A DNA stretch of 64,000 nt from Tetradesmus obliquus (lineage: Eukaryota > Chlorophyta > Chlorophyceae > Sphaeropleales > Scenedesmaceae). The stretch lies in the NCBI GenBank assembly GCA_030272155.1, contig CP126204.1:3525501-3589500 (forward strand). Reading direction: 5' to 3'. Both the position numbers and the translations under genes were made by a program. Positions 12,098-24,000 of the stretch are shown one piece after another (positions within the stretch are counted from its first letter, which is position 1; each line of letters begins with the position of its first letter). The notes under the pieces are model-generated. The model worked only from the letters and a program-made list of their open reading frames with translations, was not told where the DNA came from and ran no database searches.

Positions 12098-12435
12098 AGC
12101 TGACAGGTGCACAGGCTGGCGGCAGTACAGCTCCACAGATTGGTGTCATGTCAGCAGCGCTGGGCGGCTGCACGTTCTCAGTGGATGCTGTCAGCCTACC
12201 CTGGCTGGCAGCTGGCGCCGGGTGTGCAGCTGCTGCTGAGAGTCTCTCAGGCGTGGTAGAGACAGCAATGGCTTGCTGTGGCAGTCTTGTGGCGGTTGAC
12301 GCCATCATCATGCCCGGCTGGCAGCTGGCGCCGGGTGTGCAGCTGCCATTAAAGGCCATGCAGCTGTCAGCCCGGCAGGCTAGCAGCTGGCGCCGGGTGT
12401 GCAGCTGCCGCCGAAGGTCTCTCAGGCGTGGTAAA
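12098..12435 (+). repeat. Copies of the terminal exon of the GH16-like gene
   Basis: Directly after the stop, 12121-12262 repeats the end of the Ig-like domain (SGVMSAA, GGCTFSVD, GWQLA.GVQLPL, VSQAW). Two shorter copies of the last part follow at about 12290-12355 and 12375-12435. Confidence 0.8.
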
Positions 12436-12439
12436 GCTG

Positions 12440-14630
12440 CCTTGAGCTGTACGCACTTGGTGCTTTGTGGCGCAGCAGGGGCTGCTGGCGGTGTGCTGAG
12501 GCAGTCAGTTGTGCAAGGTGGCTCTTCAGGGAAGGATTCTTGCGACTGGCACATGTCGACCAGACGCAAAGGGGAAACAAACCTCAAGACTCATGAGACG
12601 ATTACGGGCCAGCTGGTTTGTGTGGCTGGTGGGATCCGCATGTGCGGCATGCATCTGGCTGGCTGCAGCAGCACCCTGGGGGTTGCGGTGTGATTTGAGC
12701 AAAAGACAAACAGCTGGCAGCACCATGCTGCTGCGTGCGTCATGCTGGTGGCTAGTATTGCCAATGGACTGCCTGCATCAACAGCGGCAAAAGATATACA
12801 ATACACCATATGGGCGTGCCTCTGTGTGTGGGTTGTGTGTGGAAGAGCGGGGCAGGGGTTGCTGGAATGACCTGTACGCTGGGCTTGAAGCTGAGGTCAT
12901 AAGAGGCTGGCACATGCACCATCCTTACAATTTGTTTGACGTTGGCGCAATTGATCAATTACGAGCTTGCTGCTTTGTGTGCACCTCCCCCTCCTCAACA
13001 CTGGCAGCGGCTTCCATCTCAGGATACACATGAAGAGCGCAGCTGCACGCTAGCATGCGGCACGTCTGCAGGGTTAGAGGTTGCAGTTTGTGGTCACTTG
13101 GTTGCACTTGGGTTTGGGAGGTATCTGGCATGCACCACACCTGCATGCGACACGAACTGTGGATGGCTTGTGGCGTTCAGGGACACCAGCCAGTTGTTTT
13201 CATGAAATGCTTTACCAATTTGTGCTTTACTGGCTCTTGCTGTGCAGCTGCATGCGACAGTCATGTGATCCTGCCCTCACAGCTTTACAATTTAAAAGTC
13301 ACAGTCAAACTGCGGATGGTCCGCAATGCGCGGCTGAGCCTGCCTGCGCTTGCAGGGGTTGCTGCTGCATGCCTGCCTGCTCCCTGTTCCCAGTGCAAGC
13401 GCTTATTGCAGGGGTTGGCGTTGCATGCCGCCCTGTTTGCACTGCAAGCAGCAGTCAATCTCATTCGCATGACGCTGCCCGTCAGCGTGTGACACCTCAG
13501 TCACATTTGGTCATTTGGTCATACATGAGGCACCTTACTGTTGTTGTACATTTATAATTTTTCAGTAGTAAGTTCATCTGACGTGGACAACTGAAGGCGA
13601 CAAGCAAGCGAGGGCGCCGGGGGTCGAGCCTGCGACCCAAGGATTTGAAGGCCGGTGCCCTGGGACTTTTAGTCAGGACTTTTAGCCGACTTTTAGCACT
13701 TTTACCACAAGTCCGGAGGGTAGTCGACACCGAGGCACCTTACTGTTGTTGTACATTTGTAAGTATACACCACAGCACGGCACTTGGCCTGCTGCTTACA
13801 TGCCACTGTTGTTTTCTACGAGTACTTTGTCTTTACACACTGATCAGAAGCTGCCGTTGACGTCACCTTGCGGTCAGGCGTGCTGTATGCTGCCTATGCA
13901 TGCCAGAGGCCAGCCAGCTGTTGTTTTGGCACTTGAGAACTGTTGATTTGGAGGGGTTGTGGTGTAGTGTGCTCCCCTGTGTGCTTGTGCACGGCAACCG
14001 AAACAGCCAGAGCATCCTGGCTACCTTTGTTTCCTCTGCTTTGTTTGCTGTCTGAGACGCTGTCTTGAACCGTTGGACGTGCCTGCTAGCTGCCTGCAGC
14101 AGTGTACTGCAGATGCAATGCCCTAGGTACATGCCATCTTGACTGAGGTTGTAGCAGCACAGTCTACACGCATGCCATAGCTATGATGCGAAGGTTACCT
14201 CACGGTGGCTGTATAGCCAGCCTATATATATGCATGATGCAAAGGTGCTATTTTGTTGGTGGCAGCTGACATTCACTGACGGCGTTAGTTTGTGCCTTGT
14301 GACAGTCGACAGACGCTTGTCGTGCATCTTGTGGCAGGTGCAGCATGCCAACAGCTGTTCACGGTGGCTGCTCGATCTGAACACGCAGCAGCACTTGATG
14401 AAACTGCTAAGCACGGTAGTACCGCACTGCCTGGCGCTCACGGCATAGCAAGATTTTGCACTCATCATCTTTACACCTGCGCACGGCCAACAATATCATG
14501 CCACTGAGCTCACCACGACCTACCCTCGAACTTTGAAAGGCAGCAATGCCTGCGTCAGAACCAGTTTTTCCATGTCTAGCTTGCAGACCGCAGCAAGCAC
14601 CTATCGAGTCTCCTCTACACAACAGCCGGC
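12440..14630. other. Intergenic region without supported genes
   Basis: Short frames only, none with family similarity or splice logic. 13600-13700 holds a GC-rich inverted motif (GGGTC ... GACCC) followed by four spaced copies of a word built on ACTTTTAG. Two copies of a ~27-base word, centred on CACCTTACTGTTGTTGTACA, lie at 13531-13557 and 13734-13759. Confidence 0.4.
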
Positions 14631-14637
14631 GCTGCAA

Positions 14638-14828
14638 CCCACCCCGTGCAACGCCTAGCGCCGCACAGGCGTCAGCTTCTGCCGCTTGCTGCTGCGCCTT
14701 CCAATAGCACTGCCGCCTCCCGGAGGTCCCATAGTATGGTCCCCCTGCTGCTGCTGCCGCTGCTACTGCTGTTGGTGCAGCCATGCCGCCAATGCCTAGC
14801 ACGTCCCTCCCAAACTGCTCCTCACGCA
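14638..14828 (-). pseudogene. Duplicated 3' end fragment of the HOS1-like gene
   Basis: Matches 18081-18275 in the same orientation, about 3.4 kb away: both encode EE-FGRDVLGIGG, an Ala-rich run, then GRR and a basic end. Indels break the frame after GTSGRR. No upstream exons accompany it, so it is a transplaced fragment, not a gene. Confidence 0.75.
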
Positions 14829-15116
14829 CCGCCAATGCAGTGTACAAGTGCGCACCGCCGGCCAGACAAGGCCACAGCATACCATCTGACACGACCCTTG
14901 CTAGCAAACATGCTGGCAGCTGCTTTCTAGTTGATATGCTTTGAACATGCGTGCAAAAAAATCATCTGAACAACGTGCACCTGAAGAAGTGGCAACTTGA
15001 AGTCGCTGCCGTTGAGCTGACGCGCAGCCTGCCAGCTGTGCTGACGCCTGCGTCCTGAAAACAAGCCTAGCCACTTTCTGGCTCCTCATGCACTGCAAAG
15101 AATGTGACGTCCTCTC

Positions 15117-16505
15117 CTACAAGTACTGGCCTCCATTGAGGGTGCAGTCTGGTGCAATCACAATGCCAAAAGACAGTTCACGCCATGCATGTTCGGCATC
15201 ATCTGGGCTGCATGCCCCCTCAGCAATCTTCATGACCCCTTGCCTATCGAACAACACTGCTACTTTTGCACCCTTATGGTACTCATAAAAGTCCTGCAGC
15301 AGTGTGGCAGTGAAACACACATCCCCTGTGTTGTCTGGTTCAAAGAACTTCATGCCATTAAATATGCTGCCGAAGCCATAGCCGAGCCCAAAGGGCTGCT
15401 GCAAGCACGCACGCGACAGCAGCTCTGCGCCGCTGCCGCAACTCGCTGCCGCCAGCACGCGCTGAGAGAAAATATCCTCAGCAGCGTCGTCAGTGAGCTC
15501 TTCTGCATGCACACGCAGGAAACGCAGAGCAGGCCGCAGCAGCTGCTGCAGATCCAACTTGAAGCCAACAAACAGCAGAGCCTCCAGCTGCTGCTGCAGC
15601 TGTGTGTTCATCTGCTCCACCTGCTTCTCTGTCAGCTGCATTACCACAGTAGCTTCTTCCCCTTGCCAGCGCACCAGTGTGCGCTCACTGTTGCTTGCTC
15701 CTTCATCACAAATCAGAAAATGATTATCATCTTCAAGGCTGTAGGTTCCTGACAGATGCAGCTGCACTGTCTCACATGCCGGTGCAGCTCCAGCTGCGCC
15801 TGCTGCTGCGCCAGTGCCACCCCCCAAGTGGCCCTCGCGGCTGCTGCTGCTGTTGCTGCTGCTGCTCCTGGCAGCATTGCCACTGTCTGCTACAGCCAGT
15901 GACACCTCCAGCTGCGGCTCCATGCAGCTGCCCAGCAGTCCTGCAAGCTGGCCCATCACTGCTTTGCTGCAGCCCACCGCATCAGCAAACAGCAGCATGT
16001 TCAGCAGCTGTGCCTGGCTGTACCGCCCTGCAGTGCGATCCAGCTCGTGATCCAGGGCACCCAGGTTGCTGTAGAGCACCTCCAGCACTGCTGTGACTGT
16101 TGACTGGCTGACTGGGCTGCCGTTGACCAGCAGGTTGCTCAGGTCCCAGGTGTCGCTTGCAGGAGACTCACGCAGGCAGCTGCATACCAGCCGCAGCACC
16201 TGCATTTCGAAGCAGCAGGGGGTGTGATGCTCACTCTGCAGTTGATGTCGACTGCATCTGCCAAGCATGCTGTCAGCGGGCTTCATTGAATGCACTGTGC
16301 AGCACTCAGTGCTATCCGTGACTGAAGCGCCCACAAGACGCTGTAGATCTTGCATCATTACATGCATTCTGGTACTACAGATGCGTTTCAATATGCATAC
16401 CTCATTATTCGCCGGGATGCGGCCTCCATCAGCGGTGGGCACCGTCAGAGTAGGCTTTGCTGCGTTGTTTGCGGCGAACTCTGCATAGCTACGCCTGTCA
16501 GCCAT
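15117..16505 (-). CDS. BTB/POZ-like domain protein
   Basis: Two exons, 16505-16401 and 16199-15117, giving about 395 residues. The 201-bp intron (GTATGC...ATGCAG) is in frame, so an unspliced reading would also stay open. Removing it gives IPANNE joined to VLRLVCSCLRES, which is how BTB domains read. Next come LLVNGSPVSQSTVTAVLEVL and a helix QAQLLNMLLFADAVGCS. A Ser/Gly/Ala linker follows, then an unrecognised C-terminal domain (LVRWQGEEATVVMQL, FGLGYGFGSIFNGMKFFEP, LSFGIVIAPDCTLNGGQYL). BTB proteins usually act as adaptors for Cullin-3 ligases or as oligomerisation modules; which applies here cannot be said. Confidence 0.65.
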   Translation of the reverse strand: MADRRSYAEFAANNAAKPTLTVPTADGGRIPANNEVCILKRICSTRMHVMMQDLQRLVGASVTDSTECCTVHSMKPADSMLGRCSRHQLQSEHHTPCCFEMQVLRLVCSCLRESPASDTWDLSNLLVNGSPVSQSTVTAVLEVLYSNLGALDHELDRTAGRYSQAQLLNMLLFADAVGCSKAVMGQLAGLLGSCMEPQLEVSLAVADSGNAARSSSSNSSSSREGHLGGGTGAAAGAAGAAPACETVQLHLSGTYSLEDDNHFLICDEGASNSERTLVRWQGEEATVVMQLTEKQVEQMNTQLQQQLEALLFVGFKLDLQQLLRPALRFLRVHAEELTDDAAEDIFSQRVLAAASCGSGAELLSRACLQQPFGLGYGFGSIFNGMKFFEPDNTGDVCFTATLLQDFYEYHKGAKVAVLFDRQGVMKIAEGACSPDDAEHAWRELSFGIVIAPDCTLNGGQYL

Positions 16506-16509
16506 ATAG

Positions 16510-17860
16510 CCTTTTGAGCGACCAACAAGTTTGATACTCTAGGTTACTGGTGCGACGGGCTGAATAACTGCAAGCTCGGTGGCCTTGCATTTGCTGAGTG
16601 CCGCAACCAAGCAAGACCCGCGTTAGTTCGCAGCAACAAAACACATGAAAACTGAAGTGTAAGTTTTTTAAGGTGGTTCGAAGGGACTTTGAGGTACGTA
16701 CCCCGTCCAAGGTTTTACCCGAGCACCGTGCAGGTCCAAGGTACAGCCCAAACCCCCGCCCAACCTACACGCTGGCTAGCTGTGACAACTGTAAATGTCG
16801 CGCAGCGCTGTATTTAATTGGTATAGACTGCGTGACGCAAAGCCGTAATGACCACATGGCGCAGCTGGTGCAGGGACAGGCGAAGCAGCTGCCCGGGTCA
16901 GGCTCGAGGTCTGTGCACACGCGGCTGTCACAGCCTGCACTCTGGCGTATGGCAGCAGAGTGCAACTGCAAACACGTAGGTCATGCGTGGAGCATCTGCT
17001 GCACGACAGGGGAGTGAGCAGCAGAGGCTATGGACAGCAGCAGTACAGCAGATCATGTCAGAGTGCAGTGCACTGAGTGCAAGTTAAGCACAGGAAGCAG
17101 AGTTGCTTCAACCGTCCGGCGCATGGCAGCAGAAAGCAGCTGTCAATGCCCTGAATGTGCAAGAAATAACCATTATGAGGCGGATGCGGGTGATCGCAGC
17201 ACTTTGCTGGGTGCACGCACACGTCAGCACGTACGAGGACAGAAGGCTCGCTTCCCGCACACGCACGGACAGCAAATCCCAATAAACTTGCATGTAAAGT
17301 GCCTTCAAAAACTACATGCAAGCAGAACGCCATCCAAGGGCTGCAAAGGACAGAAGGCGCCATGCAAGGGCTGCGAAGGACAGAAGGCTCGCCTCCCGCA
17401 CACGCACAGGCAGCTGACCCCGTTATAATTGCATCGAAATGCTCGCAAAAGAATTATTTGCAAGCAGAACGCCATCCAAGGGCTGAAAAGAAAGTAGGGC
17501 TTGTAGGGCTTGTGCTACGCCCTAAACCTGCGACTGTGACGTGTCGCACAGCGAGCCCCGGTAATCCCTTCATGACCTAAAGGGTAAATGTCGCGCAGCT
17601 CTGTATTCAATTGGTACAACGTGCAAGCAGGTCAATCATGCAGCTCTACAAGAATGCCAATAGTCTGATACTTAGATAGCTAGTCACCTGTTCCACTGCA
17701 GGCACAGGTGTTGATGGTGTCTAGTTGGTCACACTCGCACAAAATCTTTACAAATTATCCGTTCTTTTATAAGAATATATAACACTGTTACCTCTGAGAG
17801 GTAGCTTTGCTGGCAGGTGGTCGACAGGTGCAACACTGTGCACATTCATTGCTGTACGCT
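16510..17860. other. Intergenic repeat-bearing region
   Basis: No gene supported. A ~45-base word starting GTAAATGTCGCGCAGC occurs at 16793-16838 and 17585-17625. A ~115-base block (GGACAGAAGGCTCGC ... CCATCCAAGGGCTG) at 17238-17345 recurs at 17377-17486, partly also at 17348-17370. Confidence 0.5.
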
Positions 17861-18096
17861 TGTGCCATAACAGAGCGGCCTGCCTTGCAGCTTTGAAAGC
17901 AAGTTATGACTCCACAATAAGCAAGAACAGCCATGGTCCACAGCATCACACGCTGCCGAACCTCCGATCACCACCACTTCCACACCGAGGCCGCCTCAGT
18001 GTATGCGGCATACATGCATACCTGCCGCTGCAATTGGCCATAAGCAGCCTGTGCCATGCAGCGTTGCATGCAACACGCTGCACCCCGCCACAACGC

Positions 18097-21000
18097 CTAG
18101 CGCCGCACAGGCGTCTGCTTCAGCCTCTTGCTGCTGCGCCTGCCAGCAGTACTGCCGCCTCCATAAGTCCCACCTGCTGCTGCTGCTGCAGGTGTTGCTG
18201 CTGCTGCTGCTGGTGTTGCTGCTGCAGCCTTGCCTCCAATGCCTAGCACGTCCCTCCCAAACTCTTCCTCACTCATTGCAAACAGCCCAGGCGCTTGCTG
18301 GACAGCCCCAGGCGTGCTCATTCCTGCAAAGCCTCCCGCAGTGTCTGCTGCCGCTGCTGCTGCACCGCCAAACAAGCTGCCACCTACTCCACCTGATGCA
18401 GCAGCAGCAGCTATGCCGCTGCGGCCGCCAAATGCTGCTGCTTCTGCTGCAGGTGCTGGCGTGCCAAACAGCAGAGGCACAAACTCGCTGCTGCTGCCGC
18501 TTGCTGCCGTACCCTGCTGCTGCATGCCGCCGTTGCCTGCAAAGCCCTGGGGTTTTGTGCTAGGGTTTTCAAGGGCCACAGAACCTGGGCCAGCTTCTGC
18601 CAGCACCTCACCGCCAAAGAGTGAACCCTGCAGGAGAGCAGCATTGGCAGCCCTGACACCCACTGCTGCTGCTGCTGCTGCTGCTGCCGGTGCTGCTGCT
18701 GCCGCTGCTGCTGGGCTTGCCTCCATACCCGCATCCATATCCGTGTCTGCTGCAGCATCGCCAGCTGCTGCAGCTAAGCTGCAGTGAACGCCAGGCTGTG
18801 CTGCAATCAGCTGAGAAAGGAACACTGCCGGCTCGACACCCCTCTGCGCCAACACCACTGCCGGCACACCTGACACGGCGGCAGCTGCTCCGCGGCTACT
18901 TTCTGCATCTGCAGCAGCAGCAGCAGCAGCTGACAGGCCCGCAAGGACTGGCGTAGCAGCACCCCCAGCAGCTGCTGTTGTTGCCGTAGCGCGCAGTGCT
19001 GGCGGCAGCGCCGCTGCAGCAGCCGACATGAGTGTGTGCAGCTGCCGCTGCAGCAGCGCAGCGCTCGCAGATGTGTCAGCTTTTGCCCCAGGGCTAGCTT
19101 TGTATTCTGCGTATGCTGCCAGAGCTTCCAAGCTGCGGCCCCTCTGCAGGCGGCGACAGCCACACCACACACAGTAGCAGCAGCAGCAGAACACCACAGT
19201 TAGTGACATGGCGTTGCCTCAGGGTGCACTGATTGAAGGCGGGGGCGACAGCATTCTAGATGGTTATCAGAAAACCCTTGACAAAACTTGGTTTTTGATA
19301 CCTGTAACTTAACGACAGCACAGAGCCCACCTGCAGCAGGTACAGCGGCAGCGCATGGCCCACTGGTTGCCCCGCAGCCATGCCAGCGCAGCAGCCCTAC
19401 CCCTGGCCACACACACCTTAAACGCACAAAACACACTAAACCACACACCCTAAACCCACATGCCAGCCCAGCAGCCATACCCCTGGGCACACAAACCCTA
19501 AACCCTCATGGCCGTAATTTACCCAGGAGCTGCAGAGCTGCCTGGGTAGTCACTCATTCACTCACTCACTCACTCACTCACAGCCCTACCTGCTCCTCAC
19601 TGACGACGATCCCATACACCGCAGCCACAGCATGCCGCAAAGTTAGCTTATCCTCGGCATCAGGTGGAAGAAGCCAGAGCCCAGCCGTACAATTCTTCAC
19701 AGAACGACTCTTTGTGAAGATTTGTACCGCAGGACTGGATTCTTCCACCTGAGGCCGAGGACGAGTTGACTTTTGATAGCAGGCGTGGCTACAGCTGTAC
19801 ACACTTGATGTGTACTCGAACACTTCCTAAGCAAATTACACCCACTTCATGCAACAATAGCAGCACAATACGTGTATGTGAACATTTGATGTTCACGTAT
19901 ATGCAAACAGGCCTTTCAGCAGCAGCAGCAGGCCAGCACCCACCTGCAGCAGGTACAGTGGCAGCACATGCCCTCCTGACTGCCCCGCAGCCAAGCGCCC
20001 CGTGAACCAGGCCAGCAGCGCTGACTCCTCATCAGCATCCAGCATCCACAAACTTGGCATGTAGAAGCACAATTTGTAACTCAAACAGCAGCTAGTAACT
20101 TAACAATAAACAGCAGGACACTACGAAAACACCCTTTTCCTACAGCCATACAAAAACCAGCCGCACTCTTACCTGCAGCAGTTACAGCGGCTGTACATGT
20201 GCCCTGCTGACTGCCCCGCAGCCAAGCGCCCCCTGAACCAGGCCAGCAGCGCTGACCCATCATTACTGCTGCCGGCCCCATCCAGGACAGCCACAGCATG
20301 CAAACATACAACTGAACACACTGATTCTTCACCCACTCATTGAAACAACAGCACCAGGGTTTCACAACTTATAACACCAGGGTTACACAACTTATAAGTC
20401 ACAAACAGCATGATCAGCACACACACATTTTGTACCATCATCAGGCCAGCACCCACCTGCAGCAGGTACAGTGGCAGCACATGCCCTCCTGACTGCCCCG
20501 CAGCCAAGTGCCCCGTGAACCAGCCCAGCAGCGCTGACTCCTCATCAGCATCCAGCATCCACAAGTCTGGCATGTAGAAGCATGATCTAAAACTCAAACA
20601 ACAGCTAGTAACTCAACAAGAAAGCAGCAGGACAATACAAAGAAGCGCCCTTTTCACAAATCATAGAGAAACCAGCCGCACTCTTACCTGTAGCAGGTAC
20701 AGCGGCAGCACGTGCCCTCCTGACTGCCCCGCAGCCATGCGCCCCCTGAACCAGCCCAGCAGCGCTGACTCCTCATCGGCATCCAGCGGCAGCTGCAGCA
20801 GCTGCTGCAGCCGTGACTGCTGCTGCTGCTGTTGCTGCTCGTCTGCTGTTGCCCATGCAGCTAGCTGCTGCATGAGGGCCCTTACATGGCTGGTGCGCTT
20901 GGAAGGATGCAGCTGCAGAGCGCAATGCATACACACACAGAATGCGGCAAGTACGAGCGTAAGTGGCAGCAGATGATAAGCAGCAATCTTGACGATGGCT

Positions 21001-24000
21001 GGAGCGCTTGGCGAGCAGCAGCTGCAGCACACACGCAGCACATGCAGCATCAAACTATCAGTGGCAACCAGCGCCGCGCAAGTTGCCCATGCAGCTAGCT
21101 GCTGCATGAGGGCCTTCACATGGCTGGTGCGTTTGGAAGGATGCAGCTGCAGCACACAGCACACACAGCACAGCACACTTGGCAGCGCTGAGACGCTAAG
21201 CAGCATACATGGCAGTGGCGGGAGCGCCTGAAAGGGTGCAGCTGCAGCACAAGCAGCACATACAGCACCCATATTGCAATCAGTAGCAGCACCAGTGACA
21301 GCACACACTCAGCAGCAACCTTGACAATGGCTCAAGCGCTTTGCGGGCAGCAGCTGCAGCACACACGCAGCACATGCAGCAGCAAACTGTCAGTGGCATT
21401 GACCGCAGCGCGAGTTGCCCATGCAGCCAGCTGCTGCATGAGGGCCTTCACCTGGCTGGTGCGCTTGAAAGGATGCAGCTGCAGAGCACACAGGACAGCA
21501 CAATTGGCAGCGCTGAGACGCTAAGCAGCATACGTGGCAGGGGCTGGTGCGCTTGGAAGGATACAGCTGCAGCGCACACAGCACAAACGCGCACAAATAT
21601 TGCAATCAGTAGCAGCATCAGCGACAGCACACACTCAGCAGCAACCTTGACAATGGCTTGAGCGGTTTGGTAAAACGCAGCTGTAGCACTCGCAGCACAT
21701 ACAGCACACACAGCATGCGGTAAGTATCAGCATCAGTGGCAGCACACAGTCAGCAGAGAAGTAGACAATGGCTCGAGCGCTTTGGTAGAATGCAGCTGCA
21801 GCACACGCAGCACACACAGCATCGTGGCAGCACACAACCAGCAGCACACAGGACCAAGGCACGCACGACTGCAAAAGAGACAGCTTTGTGCAACCACACC
21901 AGCAGCTGATTCAAGTCATCAGAAAAAACACACGCACCTGGCTGCAGTGCCGCTGCAGCTCCGAGAAAGCCTCTGCCAGCAGCCCACAGCCCATGGCAGC
22001 ACACAAGAAAAACCCCACAAGTCAGAGGCAAGTCCACAACACAATGCCCTTTGCTCAGCGCACCTGAATGCAGTGCCGCCGCAGCTCTGAAAAGGCTTCT
22101 GCCAGCAGCCCGCAGCCCAGCTGCACCCTCAGCAGCACCTGAGCCTCACGCAGCGACAGCTGCAGCCCATTGGCACTGCTGCTGCTGCCGCTGCTGCTGC
22201 TGCTGGTGGCGCAGCGTGCGCGCTGCACTGCCAGGGCTGTGGTGGGGCGGCCTGCTGCAAGCAGCGCTTCTACAAACCTGCGCGGTCACAACAACAGTGC
22301 ACATGCAGCAGCTGAAAAGAGAGCACAATGATGATGATGCAAATTGTTGTTGCCGTCACTGTGCCAGATGAAGAGGGAGATATACCTTGCCAAACACCAT
22401 TATAGGCGAACCACGGCAGCTGCAATAGCACGAAGCAACCAGAGGACTGGGGCAGCAGGGGCTGATAACCCAGCAGCAGATACATCATGCGTGGCAATAC
22501 AGTGGCTCTCCTCCTCCAAACTGCCCAGCTCAAAAAGTACCCTCACTGCAACCTGCATGAAGATTACCTGAAAGGTGTGCTTGGGCACGCCACAGCACCC
22601 AGCAGGTTGCAAGCCTCATCAAGCGCCGCACTGCTGCTGCGGCTGCCGCCTTGCTGCTGCTGCTGCTGCTGCTGCAGGGCGCAGTCCATGAGGTAGTGGC
22701 ACTGCCACTGCTGCACCAGTGTGAGCGGCAGCTGGAAGCCCTGCAACGACAAGGAATGACAAAAGTGTGACGAGCGGATGCATAATTAACATTGGTCAAT
22801 GGGGTTCACACACATGCAATACGCCTGGTGAAACACACGCAAGGTTGATACGCAGCAGCACAGTATTGCGGCCCTTCGCCATCCGTGCAACAGGCCTTGA
22901 ATCCCCTGCTGCAATTTCAGGCCCCTCAAACATCACTCACATACCCAAATGCTACTACGCTGGCCAGCCAGCCGCCATTCAGCTGACACTAATGCCCTGG
23001 CCCACCTCTGGTGCACAATATGTGAATTTGAAGACTACTTCATCCTGTTTCTTTGCTTGCTGCCACGCACACAAGCCACAGCCAATGCTGGCCAGCCAGC
23101 CGCATATAGCAAAAGCTGTTGCCCTGGCCCCTCAACACCAGTCAGTGTGCGTTTAGTTGTTGAACCATCCCGACCTCTCGCTTGCTGCTCACTTACGTGT
23201 GCAAAGGCCACTGCGCTGGCCAGCCATCCGCCATCCAGCAAATAGTACAGCAGCAGCGCCAGCTTAGCACGCCAGGCAGCAGCACCGCAGCCGCCACTCA
23301 TAAATAAGCCCTCCACGCAGCCCACCACATCCGGGTAAGGATATGCCAGCTGGCGCTGCCCCTCCGATGTAACAAGTAACTGATCTGCCAGATTATCCAG
23401 GAACAGACGCTGATGTGGCGCGGCCGATCGCTTTCCTGCAAGCGACGCCTGCCAGGCGGGCAGCGAGTCGTGCGCGGGGCAGGGCTTGCAGGAAAGTCCT
23501 GCAAGCTGGCTGCCTTCGGCTTGCAGGAAGCCGCTGCTGCTGGCTGAGCGGGAGATGAGGGAGGGCTGGCCTGGCCGCTGCTGCTGCTGCTGCTCCAGCC
23601 AGCCGAGGACCTGCGTTGTCTGCTGCAGCAGCTGCAGCGTGCTGAGCAGTTCCTGTGCGCTGCGGCTGTTGAGACAAAATTTGCAAAAATGACAAGCCCA
23701 GTCACAGGTGAAGTTGTGTGTCAGGACAGTGTGCGGCAGGATCAGCAGCAATGCGATGCGATCTGCGGTTGAAGCAAACAATGGGCCAGGGACAGCAAAC
23801 AGCTTGATACAGATCCAGGTACAAACAAACAACCAGCTGCTGCTGATACAGGGTACTATCATGCTAGGCTTGGTGCTCATGCTGCAGTGACAGTGCAGTA
23901 CAGCAGTTTGTCTCACCTGCTCGTGCTGCCAGGTGGCAGCGTGGACTGCAGAGCCCCGGCCACTGACAGCAGCGTCTTGGTGGCATGTGCGAGCTCTATG

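Larger units (their letters stand above)
19323..20562 (-). repeat. 3' echoes of HOS1-like exon 20912-20688
   Basis: Copies of the exon end (DADEESALLGWF..HLAAGQSGGHVLPLYLLQ plus donor) lie at about 20558-20450 and 20037-19934. More eroded copies are at about 20265-20172 and 19395-19325. All are downstream in the gene's direction. Confidence 0.8.

Noticed and set aside
13600..13720. tRNA-like or SINE-like sequence (GGGTCGAGCC, GCGACCC)
   Set aside because: A T-arm-like hairpin can be drawn but no acceptor, D or anticodon arm fits around it.
19434..19509. Subtelomeric array
   Set aside because: Only two good CCCTAAA words; ordinary genes continue on both sides.
22400..22560. Extra HOS1-like exon with VAVRVLFELGSLEEE
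   Set aside because: The wording looks like protein, but including it breaks the phase, whereas joining 22568 directly to 22277 keeps the frame and family order. It may be a relic or an echo.
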